64,000 nt of DNA from an archaeon (lineage in GTDB: Archaea > Nanobdellota > Nanobdellia > Woesearchaeales > UBA9642). How positions within the stretch are numbered: position 1 is the stretch's first letter; each line of letters begins with the position of its first letter. Below the pieces are notes generated by a model, which saw only the letters and a program-made list of their open reading frames with translations, did no database searches and was not told the DNA's origin. Below are positions 55,556-64,000 of the stretch, in pieces. The translations under genes and the position numbers were made by a program. The stretch lies in assembly GCA_020057295.1 (NCBI GenBank), contig JAGVGF010000006.1, positions 179,752 to 243,751 on the forward strand, written 5' to 3'.

Positions 55556-55606
55556 AAAGCCGCCAATGTACAAAATAAAATAATATATTATATACCATAT
55601 TTTTAA

Positions 55607-55632
55607 AACAGGAATAGTCTAGATATCCTGTT
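55607..55632. other. Inverted repeat AACAGGA / TCCTGTT
   Basis: Seven-base arms with a 12-base spacer, in the 193-bp gap between the deaminase and primase genes. It lies close to AT-rich TATA-like sequence facing the deaminase gene. Confidence 0.4.
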
Positions 55633-55650
55633 TATGAATCATATTAATAA

Positions 55651-55669
55651 ATCGTTAGTTGCTAACGAT
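55651..55669. other. Hairpin ATCGTTAG-TTG-CTAACGAT
   Basis: A perfect 8-bp stem with a 3-base loop, about 80 bp downstream of the primase stop (minus strand). It may end that transcript or be a regulator site for the deaminase promoter. No other gene is visible in this gap. Confidence 0.5.
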
Positions 55670-55748
55670 ACTAGACAATAAGTAAAACATTCAAGAATTT
55701 AAATATGTTTCTATAGATGTGGTTGTTTATGAATAATAGGATAGCACA

Positions 55749-57170
55749 CTATAATTTAACATCTTTCCAGGGCAATAAGACAGATCTTTCTAACGCTCCA
55801 TTTACAATAAAGCTATGATAATAATTCATATTTGGCGAACCATGGACTAGAGGATAATTATAAGAATATGCCTTTAAATTATCAAGAAGATTTTTATGAG
55901 CAGCACTAACAAAAGAATTATTATTTGTTTCTTTGTCCGATTTTAATATTTTAATTAACTCTGGGCAAGCCACAATCTTTTCTTGATTAGAATATTTCGG
56001 AGAAATTCTCATGAACTCTGGTTTAAAAGAATATATTATCCGCTTATTTGATGAATGTGAATCTTTCAAAATTTTAATAATTTTTGATTTATGGAATGTT
56101 TTTATACAAAAAGCATAGTATTCATCGTCAACATTTGTTCTAAATAGATAAATATCTGTCAATGAAAATTTTTTTTGTAAATTTTTAAGAGTTTTTAAAA
56201 CTTCAGGTAGAAGCATATCGTTGTATCTAAAAACAGGAATATAATTTTCTTTCAAACCATATACTTTGTTGATAAAAAAATAAGAATCATAAGTTAATCC
56301 GTAGGATTTAGGCATAAGTGATCTTATTTTTGAATTTAGACTATAACGTAATTTTTTTATTAAACTATTTTCAAAATCAACACCATCGGCCACACCGGTA
56401 TAGTTTAATCTTTGAATATTAGACAATAGTTCTTTTAAGGATTTAGTCCTCAAATCATGTAAACTAATCGGCGTACATATGTATCCTGTAGCCGAATTTA
56501 TAGTTAAAGGAAGTCTCATAAGCGCTCTCGTATTAATTGTTATTTTATGATCCATAACTATACCATTATTGCATAATTGTGTAATCAAATCTTTACGTTT
56601 ATTAACAAAATATTCTTCTCTAATTATATTATCTTCAATTTTTGGATCTGGAACTATGTCTATAAATTCTATATGAAAACCCTTTTTTCCAGAAAACATT
56701 ATGGATTTCAAAGGATATCCCCATTTATTCATTAAATCGATAATTTTTAATGATTCTAATCGAGATTTTTCTAAGATAGGATTATCAACGTCAAAAATAA
56801 GATCATTACCTAATATTATACCACTATTCTTATTTTTTTTGTAAAATTTTGATCCAATCTCAGTAGGATCTTCCCACCTAGAAATACTGTAATGTACAGT
56901 GATGGGAGTATATTTTATTAAATGCTTTCTTAAATCATCTGTATTTTTTATACGAGATTTAATCTTTATAACTTTGGATTGAGATAAAAAAAATCTAAAG
57001 TGTCTTGATTCAGGACTTTCAGGCAACCATAAGTCAGAGTTTTTATAATACTCTTTAAGAACAGTAATATCTTTTTTAAATTTCAAATTGTTTATGAAAC
57101 AAAATATTTTGTAATAAAACACGTATTTCCTAAAAAAATTTCTCGATTTAATTATCAGAGCATAAAACAA
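55749..57170 (-). CDS. priS: Archaeo-eukaryotic primase, PriS-like
   Basis: The catalytic motifs of primase small subunits are in order: LIFDVDNP (metal-binding D127, D129), FSGKKGFH (residues about 159-166) and MDHKITINTRALMRLPLTIN (about 206-225). An early block YSISRWEDP and SRHFRFFLS also fits the family. I chose TTG at 57170 because AGGTGAT lies five bases before it; the frame remains open to another TTG at 57197, and no ATG lies in the first 150 codons that would keep the family N-terminus. It is about 473 residues, longer than usual (about 330-350), with an extra C-terminal region of unclear fold. It makes RNA/DNA primers for replication. Its place among glycan genes is unusual. The large subunit PriL is not in the window. 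Confidence 0.78.
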   Translation of the reverse strand: MFYALIIKSRNFFRKYVFYYKIFCFINNLKFKKDITVLKEYYKNSDLWLPESPESRHFRFFLSQSKVIKIKSRIKNTDDLRKHLIKYTPITVHYSISRWEDPTEIGSKFYKKNKNSGIILGNDLIFDVDNPILEKSRLESLKIIDLMNKWGYPLKSIMFSGKKGFHIEFIDIVPDPKIEDNIIREEYFVNKRKDLITQLCNNGIVMDHKITINTRALMRLPLTINSATGYICTPISLHDLRTKSLKELLSNIQRLNYTGVADGVDFENSLIKKLRYSLNSKIRSLMPKSYGLTYDSYFFINKVYGLKENYIPVFRYNDMLLPEVLKTLKNLQKKFSLTDIYLFRTNVDDEYYAFCIKTFHKSKIIKILKDSHSSNKRIIYSFKPEFMRISPKYSNQEKIVACPELIKILKSDKETNNNSFVSAAHKNLLDNLKAYSYNYPLVHGSPNMNYYHSFIVNGALERSVLLPWKDVKL

Positions 57171-57259
57171 GATATCACCTTTCAAAAAGACAAACAATAA
57201 CTAATGGTTGTAATTGATTATTAATTAATAAAGCATCATTAACAACAATATACAATTAA

Positions 57260-57979
57260 CTATTTACTGTGAACATTTTTAATATATTTCTGTATAACCA
57301 TAGATGTCGGACCATCTGCTATAATCTCTCCTTTAGATAGATATATGCATCTTTTGAAATGTTTTTTAATCAAATCCAGATCATGTGATACAAATAGTAA
57401 AGTTTTACCTTTCTTCTCAAATTGATCGAAAAGAGAGATACATTTAGTATTAAATGAAAAATCACCTGCTCCTAAAAACTCATCTAATAATAAAATATCA
57501 GGATCAGTATGAACAGCTATGGAAAATATCAATCTTAACTTCATTCCTGAAGATAAATTTTTTACAGGCTCACCAATACAATCTTCTAGATCTGAAAAAA
57601 TCAATATTTTATTAATTTTTTTTGAGATATCTCTCCTAGATAAACCAAAAAGTGTACAATACAAATAAATATATTCGCGTACATTTAGACTCTCTTGAAA
57701 ATCAAAACCTTGCTGAAGAATAGGTGCTGTTTTTCCAGATACACTTACACACCCATTGCTTGGTGTTAAAATGCCTGCAATAACCATTAATAATGTAGAT
57801 TTTCCTGAACCATTAGGTCCTATTATAGCTACACGTTCACCTTTTGTAATTCTTAAATTAACGTTTTTTAAAGCATAAATCTTTTTCGAAGCGAAAATAT
57901 TTGAAAATATACTCTGATGTAATGTTCCCTTTGATCTAGTCACGCCAAACAATTTATCGACTTTTTCTAGGACAATCAT
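57260..57979 (-). CDS. ABC exporter ATPase, Wzt/TagH-like (pair 1)
   Basis: 239 residues: Walker A GPNGSGKST (54-62), signature NLSSGM (about 141-146), Walker B ILLLDEFLGAGD (162-173) and the switch His in FVSHDLDL. The long loop before Walker A (SKGTLHQSIFSNIFASKKIY) is typical of polysaccharide and teichoic-acid exporters. The C-terminal carbohydrate-binding domain found in some Wzt proteins is absent. GAGAGGAT precedes the ATG, which is one base after the permease stop. It powers export of a lipid-linked glycan across the cytoplasmic membrane with its partner. Confidence 0.9.
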   Translation of the reverse strand: MIVLEKVDKLFGVTRSKGTLHQSIFSNIFASKKIYALKNVNLRITKGERVAIIGPNGSGKSTLLMVIAGILTPSNGCVSVSGKTAPILQQGFDFQESLNVREYIYLYCTLFGLSRRDISKKINKILIFSDLEDCIGEPVKNLSSGMKLRLIFSIAVHTDPDILLLDEFLGAGDFSFNTKCISLFDQFEKKGKTLLFVSHDLDLIKKHFKRCIYLSKGEIIADGPTSMVIQKYIKNVHSK

Positions 57980-57980
57980 A

Positions 57981-58751
57981 TTATATCCTCTCTGCTACAT
58001 TTTTTATTAATTTATTAAAAATCCAATATGAAACAATAAATAATATACACGCCAATAAAGTAAAAATAAAAAGTGCATTGAAATTAGGAATTTTTCCATA
58101 AATAAGTATATCTCTACTAAAAGTTATAAGATAATACAAGGGATTTACATCCACAATAAAATATAAGCTTTTAGGGATAACTTCTTTAGTATAGATTATA
58201 GGAGTTAAAAACCATCCAAAAAATAGGACGTTTTTCCAGACATGTTCTATATCTCCGAAATACGAAAATAGGACCGAGAAAACCAATGAAATACTAGTTA
58301 CTAACAGCAATTCCAATAGAAAAATATAGAATATAAAAAACATAGACAAGGATAAGCTTGCAGCATATGCTACGATAACGGTTAATATAATAAATTCTAT
58401 TATATGTGAATAAAAACAACTTAATATTACTCCTAAAATCATCGACACCCTATTGGTAGAAGTTTTTTTGACAACATTCATAAAAAACCAAAATGTTTTT
58501 GATCCATCTGATGTAGCTATATTAAAAAAATTCCAATGAACAACTCCTATAAGAACATACAAAGCATAATTTGGAACGTTAGAACCGATATTCTTAGAAA
58601 ATAAGAAGTATAGTACTCCAAATAATATTAACGGGTTTATAATACTCCACAAAAAATAAAGATAAGAATGTTTGTATTTTATTTTAAAATGTGCCTTACT
58701 AAATTCAAAAATAATGTTTAGATACTTTCTAAATTCATAATTGACAATCAT
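57981..58751 (-). CDS. ABC-2 type polysaccharide export permease, Wzm/TagG-like (pair 1)
   Basis: 256 residues with about six membrane helices. KAHFKIKYKHSYLYFLWSII is the usual Wzm/TagG start (R/K-Y-K...LG..W...P). Later segments WNFFNIATSDGSKTFWF, FFGWFLTPIIYTKEVIPKSL and VNPLYYLITFSRDILIYG are family landmarks. It is followed directly by its ATPase. It forms the membrane channel of a surface-glycan exporter. Confidence 0.9.
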   Translation of the reverse strand: MIVNYEFRKYLNIIFEFSKAHFKIKYKHSYLYFLWSIINPLILFGVLYFLFSKNIGSNVPNYALYVLIGVVHWNFFNIATSDGSKTFWFFMNVVKKTSTNRVSMILGVILSCFYSHIIEFIILTVIVAYAASLSLSMFFIFYIFLLELLLVTSISLVFSVLFSYFGDIEHVWKNVLFFGWFLTPIIYTKEVIPKSLYFIVDVNPLYYLITFSRDILIYGKIPNFNALFIFTLLACILFIVSYWIFNKLIKNVAERI

Positions 58752-58814
58752 GAAATTAAGACACTAAAACAGTTTAAAAACATTATGATTAAAAGTTCCA
58801 CAAAACACAACATA

Positions 58815-60293
58815 TTATTTCACAGTGTATATATAGACACTATCTTTGGAATATACTAAATTTAAGAAATCGCAATCCATAGAAGTTCTTGAGTAAACCA
58901 AGTTATTGAATTGCTTATCGAGTAAATTCTTTTTAGTTCCACAATCTGAATTGAAGAATAGCATAACGCGACTAATATTGCTAGCTCTAAGACTAGATTC
59001 TGGAACAGCGTATACTTTGTTATAGCTTATAGGATATACCCCTAGAGCAGGAACTCCTGCAATCATAATTCTATTATTTACACCTAAGTTACTTTTTATC
59101 CAAGATAAAGCTTCATAATCGGAGTCAGAAATCATATGTGCTGGACTAAAGTTACTATCTGCCACATAATAATAATTATAGAAAGCTCCAATTAATAAAA
59201 TCAAGACTAACATAGAAATTATACTAATTGATACAAAATGATTTTTTATTTTAATAAATATTAACTCTAATGAATGATATGCTCCTATCGCTGAGAGAGG
59301 AACCATAGCAAGCATCATAAAGAATAATGATCGTTGATAAGGAAGCAATAATGTTGCTTTAAAGATAGGATAAGACAATATTGCAAAAAGCGGAAATACA
59401 AGAGTCATGAGAAGTATTCGATTATATTGCTTTTTAAACAAGAAATAAATTCCGATAATTGCAAACAATATACCAATTAAACCATATATTTGAAGCAGAG
59501 AATATTCTATTTCTTGTCCTAAAGTCCAACCTTGTTTAAAAATTAAGAAATCTTTTAACCTGGTGAATCCTGTTAAAAGAGCCATTAAAACAAACAGAGC
59601 CACACCATAATAAATATGTGTACGTTTAAGTTTTTTATTGTATAATAAGTATATAGCCAAAACTGATGTAATAAATACTGTTGCAAGAGGATAAAATATG
59701 AGTGATATAATAAAGAATACTATTGAAAAATGTCTCAAATCTTCTCTAAGATAAGTATAAAAGATTAAAAAGATTAAAAAAGTGCTTACAATTATGGGAA
59801 CAAAAAATCCTAGACTGTAAATATTTATATTGCCCTTTATTGATAAAAAAAACAATCCTGCAATTACTCCGATGTAAAAATTTTTAGTAACTCCATAAGC
59901 GAATAAGAAAATACTTAAAATAGATATAACAATGAATACCGCTGGAAGAAACTGTTGATTAAGTACAGGATCAAGACCTGTAAGAGTAAAAAACCATGCA
60001 ATAAAAAGATGAAATCCTAATTCAAAATCATCAAATTCCAAAGTTAGAGAAGGATTATTTGAATTTAAAGCAAGATAGGGATTTTTTGAGTATATTCCTT
60101 CTTTTTCCATGAAATACATTCCTTTAGCTAAGTGTGTCCATTCATCACCATGTATGGGATAAAGATATAACTGTGAAGCACACCCATTACATTTAGTATA
60201 ATCTCTATAATGTAAGCCATAAATAAGAAAAACACCAAGTATTATCACTGCTGCCAGCAGCAGATATTTAACTTTATAACCCCCACTATTCAC
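58815..60293 (-). CDS. Multi-spanning membrane glycosyltransferase, GT-C type
   Basis: 492 residues from a GTG start about 26 bp after a TATA box. Roughly eleven hydrophobic segments are present. The first exterior loop has LYPIHGDEWTHLAKGMYFME, an acidic D-E pair with nearby His, as in GT-C enzymes that use lipid-linked sugars. The last 100 residues form an exterior domain (ALSWIKSNLGVNNRIMIAGV and CDFLNLVYSKDSVYIYTVK). The acceptor is unknown; either glycan extension or protein glycosylation is possible. It is divergent from the second exporter pair. Confidence 0.72.
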   Translation of the reverse strand: MNSGGYKVKYLLLAAVIILGVFLIYGLHYRDYTKCNGCASQLYLYPIHGDEWTHLAKGMYFMEKEGIYSKNPYLALNSNNPSLTLEFDDFELGFHLFIAWFFTLTGLDPVLNQQFLPAVFIVISILSIFLFAYGVTKNFYIGVIAGLFFLSIKGNINIYSLGFFVPIIVSTFLIFLIFYTYLREDLRHFSIVFFIISLIFYPLATVFITSVLAIYLLYNKKLKRTHIYYGVALFVLMALLTGFTRLKDFLIFKQGWTLGQEIEYSLLQIYGLIGILFAIIGIYFLFKKQYNRILLMTLVFPLFAILSYPIFKATLLLPYQRSLFFMMLAMVPLSAIGAYHSLELIFIKIKNHFVSISIISMLVLILLIGAFYNYYYVADSNFSPAHMISDSDYEALSWIKSNLGVNNRIMIAGVPALGVYPISYNKVYAVPESSLRASNISRVMLFFNSDCGTKKNLLDKQFNNLVYSRTSMDCDFLNLVYSKDSVYIYTVK

Positions 60294-60315
60294 ATAGTAA
60301 ATTAGCAGAATATCC

Positions 60316-60323
60316 TATATAAA
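60316..60323 (-). promoter_or_regulatory. TATA box, leaderless promoter of the GT-C gene
   Basis: TTTATATA on the minus strand is centred about 26 bp before the GTG start. The spacing supports that start. Confidence 0.5.
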
Positions 60324-60367
60324 TTTTACTGAATAACATATTTAATCTAAACAAGATATAAGAAATA

Positions 60368-60375
60368 TTTATAAA
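60368..60375 (+). promoter_or_regulatory. TATA box for the second exporter pair
   Basis: TTTATAAA would give a leader of about 70 nt. A second weaker box, GTATAAAG (60445-60452), is about 22 bp before the ATG. Confidence 0.4.
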
Positions 60376-60469
60376 TAACACGTCTTAGAATTATAACATA
60401 TTATAAGGCATTATAAAGACTATATCTTAAGAATTTTGCTAAAGGTATAAAGTTAATAAACATATTAAA

Positions 60470-61225
60470 ATGATTAAAAATTGGGATTTAATTAAAGAAT
60501 TAGCTTGGAGCGACTTTAAAGTAAGATATAAAGGCTCTATACTAGGAGTATTTTGGAGCTTTCTTAAACCAATATTATTATTTACAATATTTTACGTGGT
60601 GTTTTCTATAATTTTAAAAAATGATGTGGAAAATTATGCTTTATTCATACTTTTAGGAGTAATAATGTGGAATTTTCTTGTAGAATCTACGAACATAAGC
60701 ATGAATAATATGCTTGTAAAAAAAGAATTATTGAAATCTATGTATTTTTCAAGGGAAGTTTTAGTGATAAGCTCTTGTCTGAACGCACTTATTACAGCAG
60801 CATCTAATTTAATATTATTTTTTATAATAGCCATCATTCTTAAATTAGATTTTAGTCCATATGTGCTGTTTCTATTTGTTTCTATGATTTTACTATTTAT
60901 ATTAACCTTAGGAACATCTTATATTCTTGCAGCATTGTATGTTAAGTACAGAGATATTACATATATTTGGGAGGTATGTGTACAGATTGGCTTCTGGATA
61001 ACTCCCATAGTCTATGACGTAAAACTGATACCAAACAAATATTTGTATATATACATGATTAATCCTTTTGCTAGAATAATAAACGATGCACATAACGCTG
61101 TGTTATATCATACTCTGCCAAGTTTATACGGGTTAACATTAACTATAGTAATATGTGTGATCATATATTTTATAGGATATAAACTTTATAGTTATAGAAG
61201 TAAATATTTTGCTGAGGAGGTTTAA
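60470..61225 (+). CDS. ABC-2 type polysaccharide export permease, Wzm/TagG-like (pair 2)
   Basis: 251 residues, about six membrane helices. ELAWSDFKVRYKGSILGVFW and SFLKPILLF match the family start closely. Also seen: MWNFLVESTNISMNNMLVKK, ALYVKYRDITYIWEVCVQIG, FWITPIVYDVKLIPNKY and INPFARIINDAHNAVLYH. It is more typical of the family than the pair 1 permease, so the two pairs are not recent duplicates. Its stop lies next to the ribosome site of its ATPase. Confidence 0.92.
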   Translation: MIKNWDLIKELAWSDFKVRYKGSILGVFWSFLKPILLFTIFYVVFSIILKNDVENYALFILLGVIMWNFLVESTNISMNNMLVKKELLKSMYFSREVLVISSCLNALITAASNLILFFIIAIILKLDFSPYVLFLFVSMILLFILTLGTSYILAALYVKYRDITYIWEVCVQIGFWITPIVYDVKLIPNKYLYIYMINPFARIINDAHNAVLYHTLPSLYGLTLTIVICVIIYFIGYKLYSYRSKYFAEEV

Positions 61226-61226
61226 A

Positions 61227-61976
61227 ATGATAAAAATAAAACACGTAACTAAATCATTCATACTACCTCATGAAAGAAAATATACCATATTTGAATATAT
61301 ATTATCATTTATAAAAATGAAGAGAGGATACGAAAAGTATTATGCATTAAGAGATATAAATTTAGACATAGAGTATGGAGAAGTAATAGGAATAATAGGA
61401 GATAATGGAAGTGGAAAATCTACTTTACTTAAAATAATAGCTAATATATTGGTGCCTGACAGCGGTGAAGTTATTACTCACGGAAAAATTTCATCCTTTA
61501 TAGAACTAGGAGTAGGATTTCAAGATGAATTAACCGCGAGAGAGAATGTATATTTGTACGGAATATTAACAGGAATGTCCAAAAAGGAAATTGCTTCTAA
61601 ATATGAAGAGATAGTAAAATATTCTGGAGTAAAAAGATTTATGGATGTTAAATTAAAAAAATTCAGTACTGGTATGAGATTAAGAGTTGCATTTTCAACA
61701 GCAATACAATCAAATCTCGACATATTAATCTTAGATGATATAATAGGTGTCGGAGATATTAATTTTCAAAAAAAATGTTTCGAAGCTTTTCAAAAATTTA
61801 AGAAAGAAAGAAAAACTATAATATTAGCTTATCATCACATCGAAGCAATAGAAAAATTATGCGATAAAGTGTTATATCTTGAAAAAGGAAGGCAAATAGC
61901 ATTTGGACCTGCACCAAAGATAGTAAAAATGTACATTGAAAGAAATGAGAAAAATAAACGCAAATCTCTCACGTAA
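61227..61976 (+). CDS. ABC exporter ATPase, Wzt/TagH-like, with Asp for the catalytic Glu (pair 2)
   Basis: 249 residues from MIKIKHVTKSFILPHERKYT, fixed by GAGGAGGT seven bases upstream; an ATG at 61209 would overlap the permease. Walker A is GDNGSGKST (58-66) and the signature is KFSTGM (about 145-150). Walker B reads LDILILDDIIGVGD, so the residue that is normally the catalytic Glu is D171. The switch region is LAYHHIEAIEKLCDKVLYL. Asp at this site usually lowers ATP hydrolysis in ABC proteins. No C-terminal glycan-binding domain is present. It partners the preceding permease. Confidence 0.9.
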   Translation: MIKIKHVTKSFILPHERKYTIFEYILSFIKMKRGYEKYYALRDINLDIEYGEVIGIIGDNGSGKSTLLKIIANILVPDSGEVITHGKISSFIELGVGFQDELTARENVYLYGILTGMSKKEIASKYEEIVKYSGVKRFMDVKLKKFSTGMRLRVAFSTAIQSNLDILILDDIIGVGDINFQKKCFEAFQKFKKERKTIILAYHHIEAIEKLCDKVLYLEKGRQIAFGPAPKIVKMYIERNEKNKRKSLT

Positions 61977-61993
61977 AACTATAACATAAAAAA

Positions 61994-62902
61994 ATGCATA
62001 TGAAATTAACTGAAAATATCATAATAAAAGTCTTAGGTAGGAGAGGAAGACTTAAAGTTGACGAATTTAGAGTCAGACACGACTTAGTTAAAGGAAAGTT
62101 TTTTACGAAAAAGAATATAATCACTCTTTTTCTTCAAAATAAACTCTATGGAAGGTTTATTCTCCCAAAACAAATCTATGGGCAAATATATAGTTGGAAG
62201 GAATGTAATGATGCTATATTTTTAAAATTTAAAAATATTAATGGTAAACGACGTACGTGTCCATTTTGTGGGTGGAGAGGAAAAATTTTTGTCACATTTC
62301 ATTCTAAATATAACAAGATAATAAACAATGGTTGCCCTAAATGCGGATCTTTTCCACGTCACAGATTACAATATTTCTACTTAAAAAAAAAACTTTCGAA
62401 TTATAAAGAGATTAACACATTAAACATTGCGCCAGAAAAATGTATGGAAAAATTTCTACAATCATATAAAAATATAAAATACATTAGTTGCGACATTAAA
62501 GCAAAAGCTATGCTCAAAGAGGATATAACTAGACTAACGTTTAAGGAGAAACAATTTGATTTAATAATCTGTAATCACGTATTAGAACATATACTGGAAG
62601 ATAAAAAAGCAATTAGAGAATTATTTCGTGTTCTTAAGAAGGATGGTTTTGCAATAATACAAGTTCCTATATCAAATACATATAAAACTCAAGAAAATAT
62701 TAGATTTACTGAGGAACAAAGAGAGAGGATATATGGCCTTAGCGATCATGTAAGATATTATGGATTAGATTTTAAAAAAAGACTTGAAAAAGCAGGATTT
62801 AAAGTAAAAGTAGACAAATTTGCTAATAAACTTCCAAAAAAATATATTGATAAATATGGTCTTGATTCGACTGAAAAAATTTATGTTTGTAAAAAGGATT
62901 AG
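61994..62902 (+). CDS. Zinc-ribbon SAM-dependent methyltransferase
   Basis: 302 residues (MHMKLTEN; the second Met at 62000 is an alternative start). A zinc ribbon is formed by C89-x2-C92 (TCPFCGWRG) and C114-x2-C117 (GCPKCGSFPRHR). It is followed by a class I methyltransferase domain with NTLNIAPEKCMEKFL as a variant motif I and FDLIICNHVLEHI (about 188-200). LKKDGFAIIQVPIS follows. The LxhAPE form of motif I is seen in methyltransferases near polysaccharide genes. It probably methylates or caps a glycan; the substrate is unknown. It lies 17 bp after the exporter ATPase. Confidence 0.85.
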   Translation: MHMKLTENIIIKVLGRRGRLKVDEFRVRHDLVKGKFFTKKNIITLFLQNKLYGRFILPKQIYGQIYSWKECNDAIFLKFKNINGKRRTCPFCGWRGKIFVTFHSKYNKIINNGCPKCGSFPRHRLQYFYLKKKLSNYKEINTLNIAPEKCMEKFLQSYKNIKYISCDIKAKAMLKEDITRLTFKEKQFDLIICNHVLEHILEDKKAIRELFRVLKKDGFAIIQVPISNTYKTQENIRFTEEQRERIYGLSDHVRYYGLDFKKRLEKAGFKVKVDKFANKLPKKYIDKYGLDSTEKIYVCKKD

Positions 62903-62908
62903 ATACAA

Positions 62909-64000
62909 ATGAAAATATGCTATATAACTAGAAATTATAAGACAGAGATACCGTGGAATGGAGTGTCAACATATGTATCTACTATTGCGCCGATATTAGC
63001 AAGCAAAGGCCATGAAATACACATTATTTGCCAAGCAAAGACAAAGGAAAGGAAATATGTTAAAGAGAATATACATATTCACGCAATAACACCTTATCAA
63101 CCAAGCTACTACAATAAAGATTATAAAAATAATATTTTTTTAAAGATTCTAGATAAAATAATGGGTAGAATATTATACGCTATGTCATTCAACATAAAAT
63201 CCTATCTAATCTATCGAGATATTCAAAAAACAAAAAGATGTGACATATTGGAGTCCGAAGATGGAGGAGGAGCAGGACTTCTTCCAGCATTTGACAAAAA
63301 AACACCTGTAATAACATTTCTTCACACACCCTGGACTTTGATTGATAAATTGAATCAAAACAGAGGAGTAGATAGGATGTTAATAAAAATTTTAGAAAAA
63401 CAACAATTAAAGAGAAGCTATCAAGTTAATGCTAATAGTTTTTCTATAATAAAAAAGGTTTCAAAAGTTTTTGATATTAAATTAGATGCTAAAGTTATAA
63501 GATATCCTATTAATACATCTGAAATCAGTTTAAAAGCGGATAAAAAAAGTCCAATTTCTGGTAAGTATATGTTGTATTATGGCGCTATAGAAAAACGCAA
63601 GGGCATAATTACGCTTGTAAAAGCTATGCAAGGTGTTTTCTTAAAAGACAAAATAATAAAATTGGTGATTATAGGCAATGAACCTATAAATACTGTCAAA
63701 GAAAATAGCTTGAAAGAACATGCTTTAAAAGAATTAAGCAAATATAGTAAAAGAATAATATTTTTACCACAACAAGAACCCGATAAGATTTTTTCTATAG
63801 TAAAAAAATCATCGTGTGTTGTTCTTCCTTCAATATGGGAGGCTTTCGGATATACTTGTCTAGAAAGTATGACTCTCGGAAAAATAGTAATAGCATCAAG
63901 TGGAAGCGGATTCGAAGAACAAATAGAAACAGACGGAAAAAACGGATATCTTTTTGAACCAGAGAACCATAAAGAACTAACAACAAAAATATTACAAGTA
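62909..64000 (+). CDS. GT4-family glycosyltransferase, cut by window edge
   Basis: The frame starts MKICYITRNYKTEIPWNGVS, six bases after the methyltransferase stop, and is still open at the last base (364 codons). The GT-B features are VSTYVSTIAPILASKGHEIH, ESEDGGGAGLLPAF, LYYGAIEKRKGIITLVKAMQ and the E-x7-E motif in WEAFGYTCLESMTLGK. The end of the enzyme is near. It shares a transcription unit with the second exporter pair and the methyltransferase. Confidence 0.9.
   Translation, partial: MKICYITRNYKTEIPWNGVSTYVSTIAPILASKGHEIHIICQAKTKERKYVKENIHIHAITPYQPSYYNKDYKNNIFLKILDKIMGRILYAMSFNIKSYLIYRDIQKTKRCDILESEDGGGAGLLPAFDKKTPVITFLHTPWTLIDKLNQNRGVDRMLIKILEKQQLKRSYQVNANSFSIIKKVSKVFDIKLDAKVIRYPINTSEISLKADKKSPISGKYMLYYGAIEKRKGIITLVKAMQGVFLKDKIIKLVIIGNEPINTVKENSLKEHALKELSKYSKRIIFLPQQEPDKIFSIVKKSSCVVLPSIWEAFGYTCLESMTLGKIVIASSGSGFEEQIETDGKNGYLFEPENHKELTTKILQV

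Noticed and set aside
1..64000. CRISPR array, tRNA, rRNA, IS element or replication origin
   Set aside because: No regularly spaced short repeats, cloverleaf-like T-loop sequences, transposase frames or origin-like clusters were seen in the gaps, all of which are shorter than about 240 bp. A covariance-model scan would be needed to exclude small RNAs.

Overview
The window is AT-rich and archaeal. It carries an archaeal-type SecY, an EMC3/DUF106 YidC-like insertase, ribosomal proteins eL34 and eL14, an OB-fold RPA with a zinc finger and an archaeo-eukaryotic primase. Many genes have a TTTATAAA-type TATA box about 27 bp before the start codon (leaderless pattern), while others have GGTG/GAGG Shine-Dalgarno sites. 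Giant cysteine-rich secreted proteins, rows of K/R-G-helix (prepilin-like) proteins and reduced gene neighbourhoods suggest a DPANN archaeon, perhaps of the Woesearchaeota/Pacearchaeota type. That placement is inference; no rRNA is present.

Layout. 1-10718 (minus strand): a truncated Cys-repeat secreted protein, a 599-residue protein with a bacterial T9SS-type C-terminal domain, a 2093-residue Cys-rich secreted protein and a small coiled-coil protein. 10899-14088 (plus): core export and ribosome genes secY, EMC3-like, eL34 and eL14. 14197-17385: a 1062-residue prepilin-anchored surface protein. 17485-34398: a single 5637-residue type I membrane protein. 34412-50050: nineteen consecutive plus-strand genes. 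Seventeen of them start with a short basic stretch, a Gly and one hydrophobic helix. The last carries a peptidoglycan amidase and a lytic-transglycosylase domain. 50190-51323: RPA. 51335-64000: a surface-glycan locus with GT2, GT4 and GT-C glycosyltransferases, two Wzm/Wzt-type ABC exporters and a methyltransferase. It is interrupted by minus-strand rlmN, a membrane-anchored deaminase and a primase.

How the parts may work together. The giant protein, the prepilin-like array and the cell-wall hydrolase form one near-continuous plus-strand block with gaps mostly below 50 bp. I read it as a candidate undescribed surface apparatus that displays adhesive, disulfide-rich and bacterial-wall-degrading modules. 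The giant proteins are rich in N-x-S/T sequons, and the adjacent glycan locus could supply their decoration. No assembly ATPase, platform protein or prepilin peptidase lies in the window, so assembly as a pilus is untested. No tRNA, rRNA, CRISPR array, IS element or origin was recognised, and no gene-free stretch exceeds about 240 bp.
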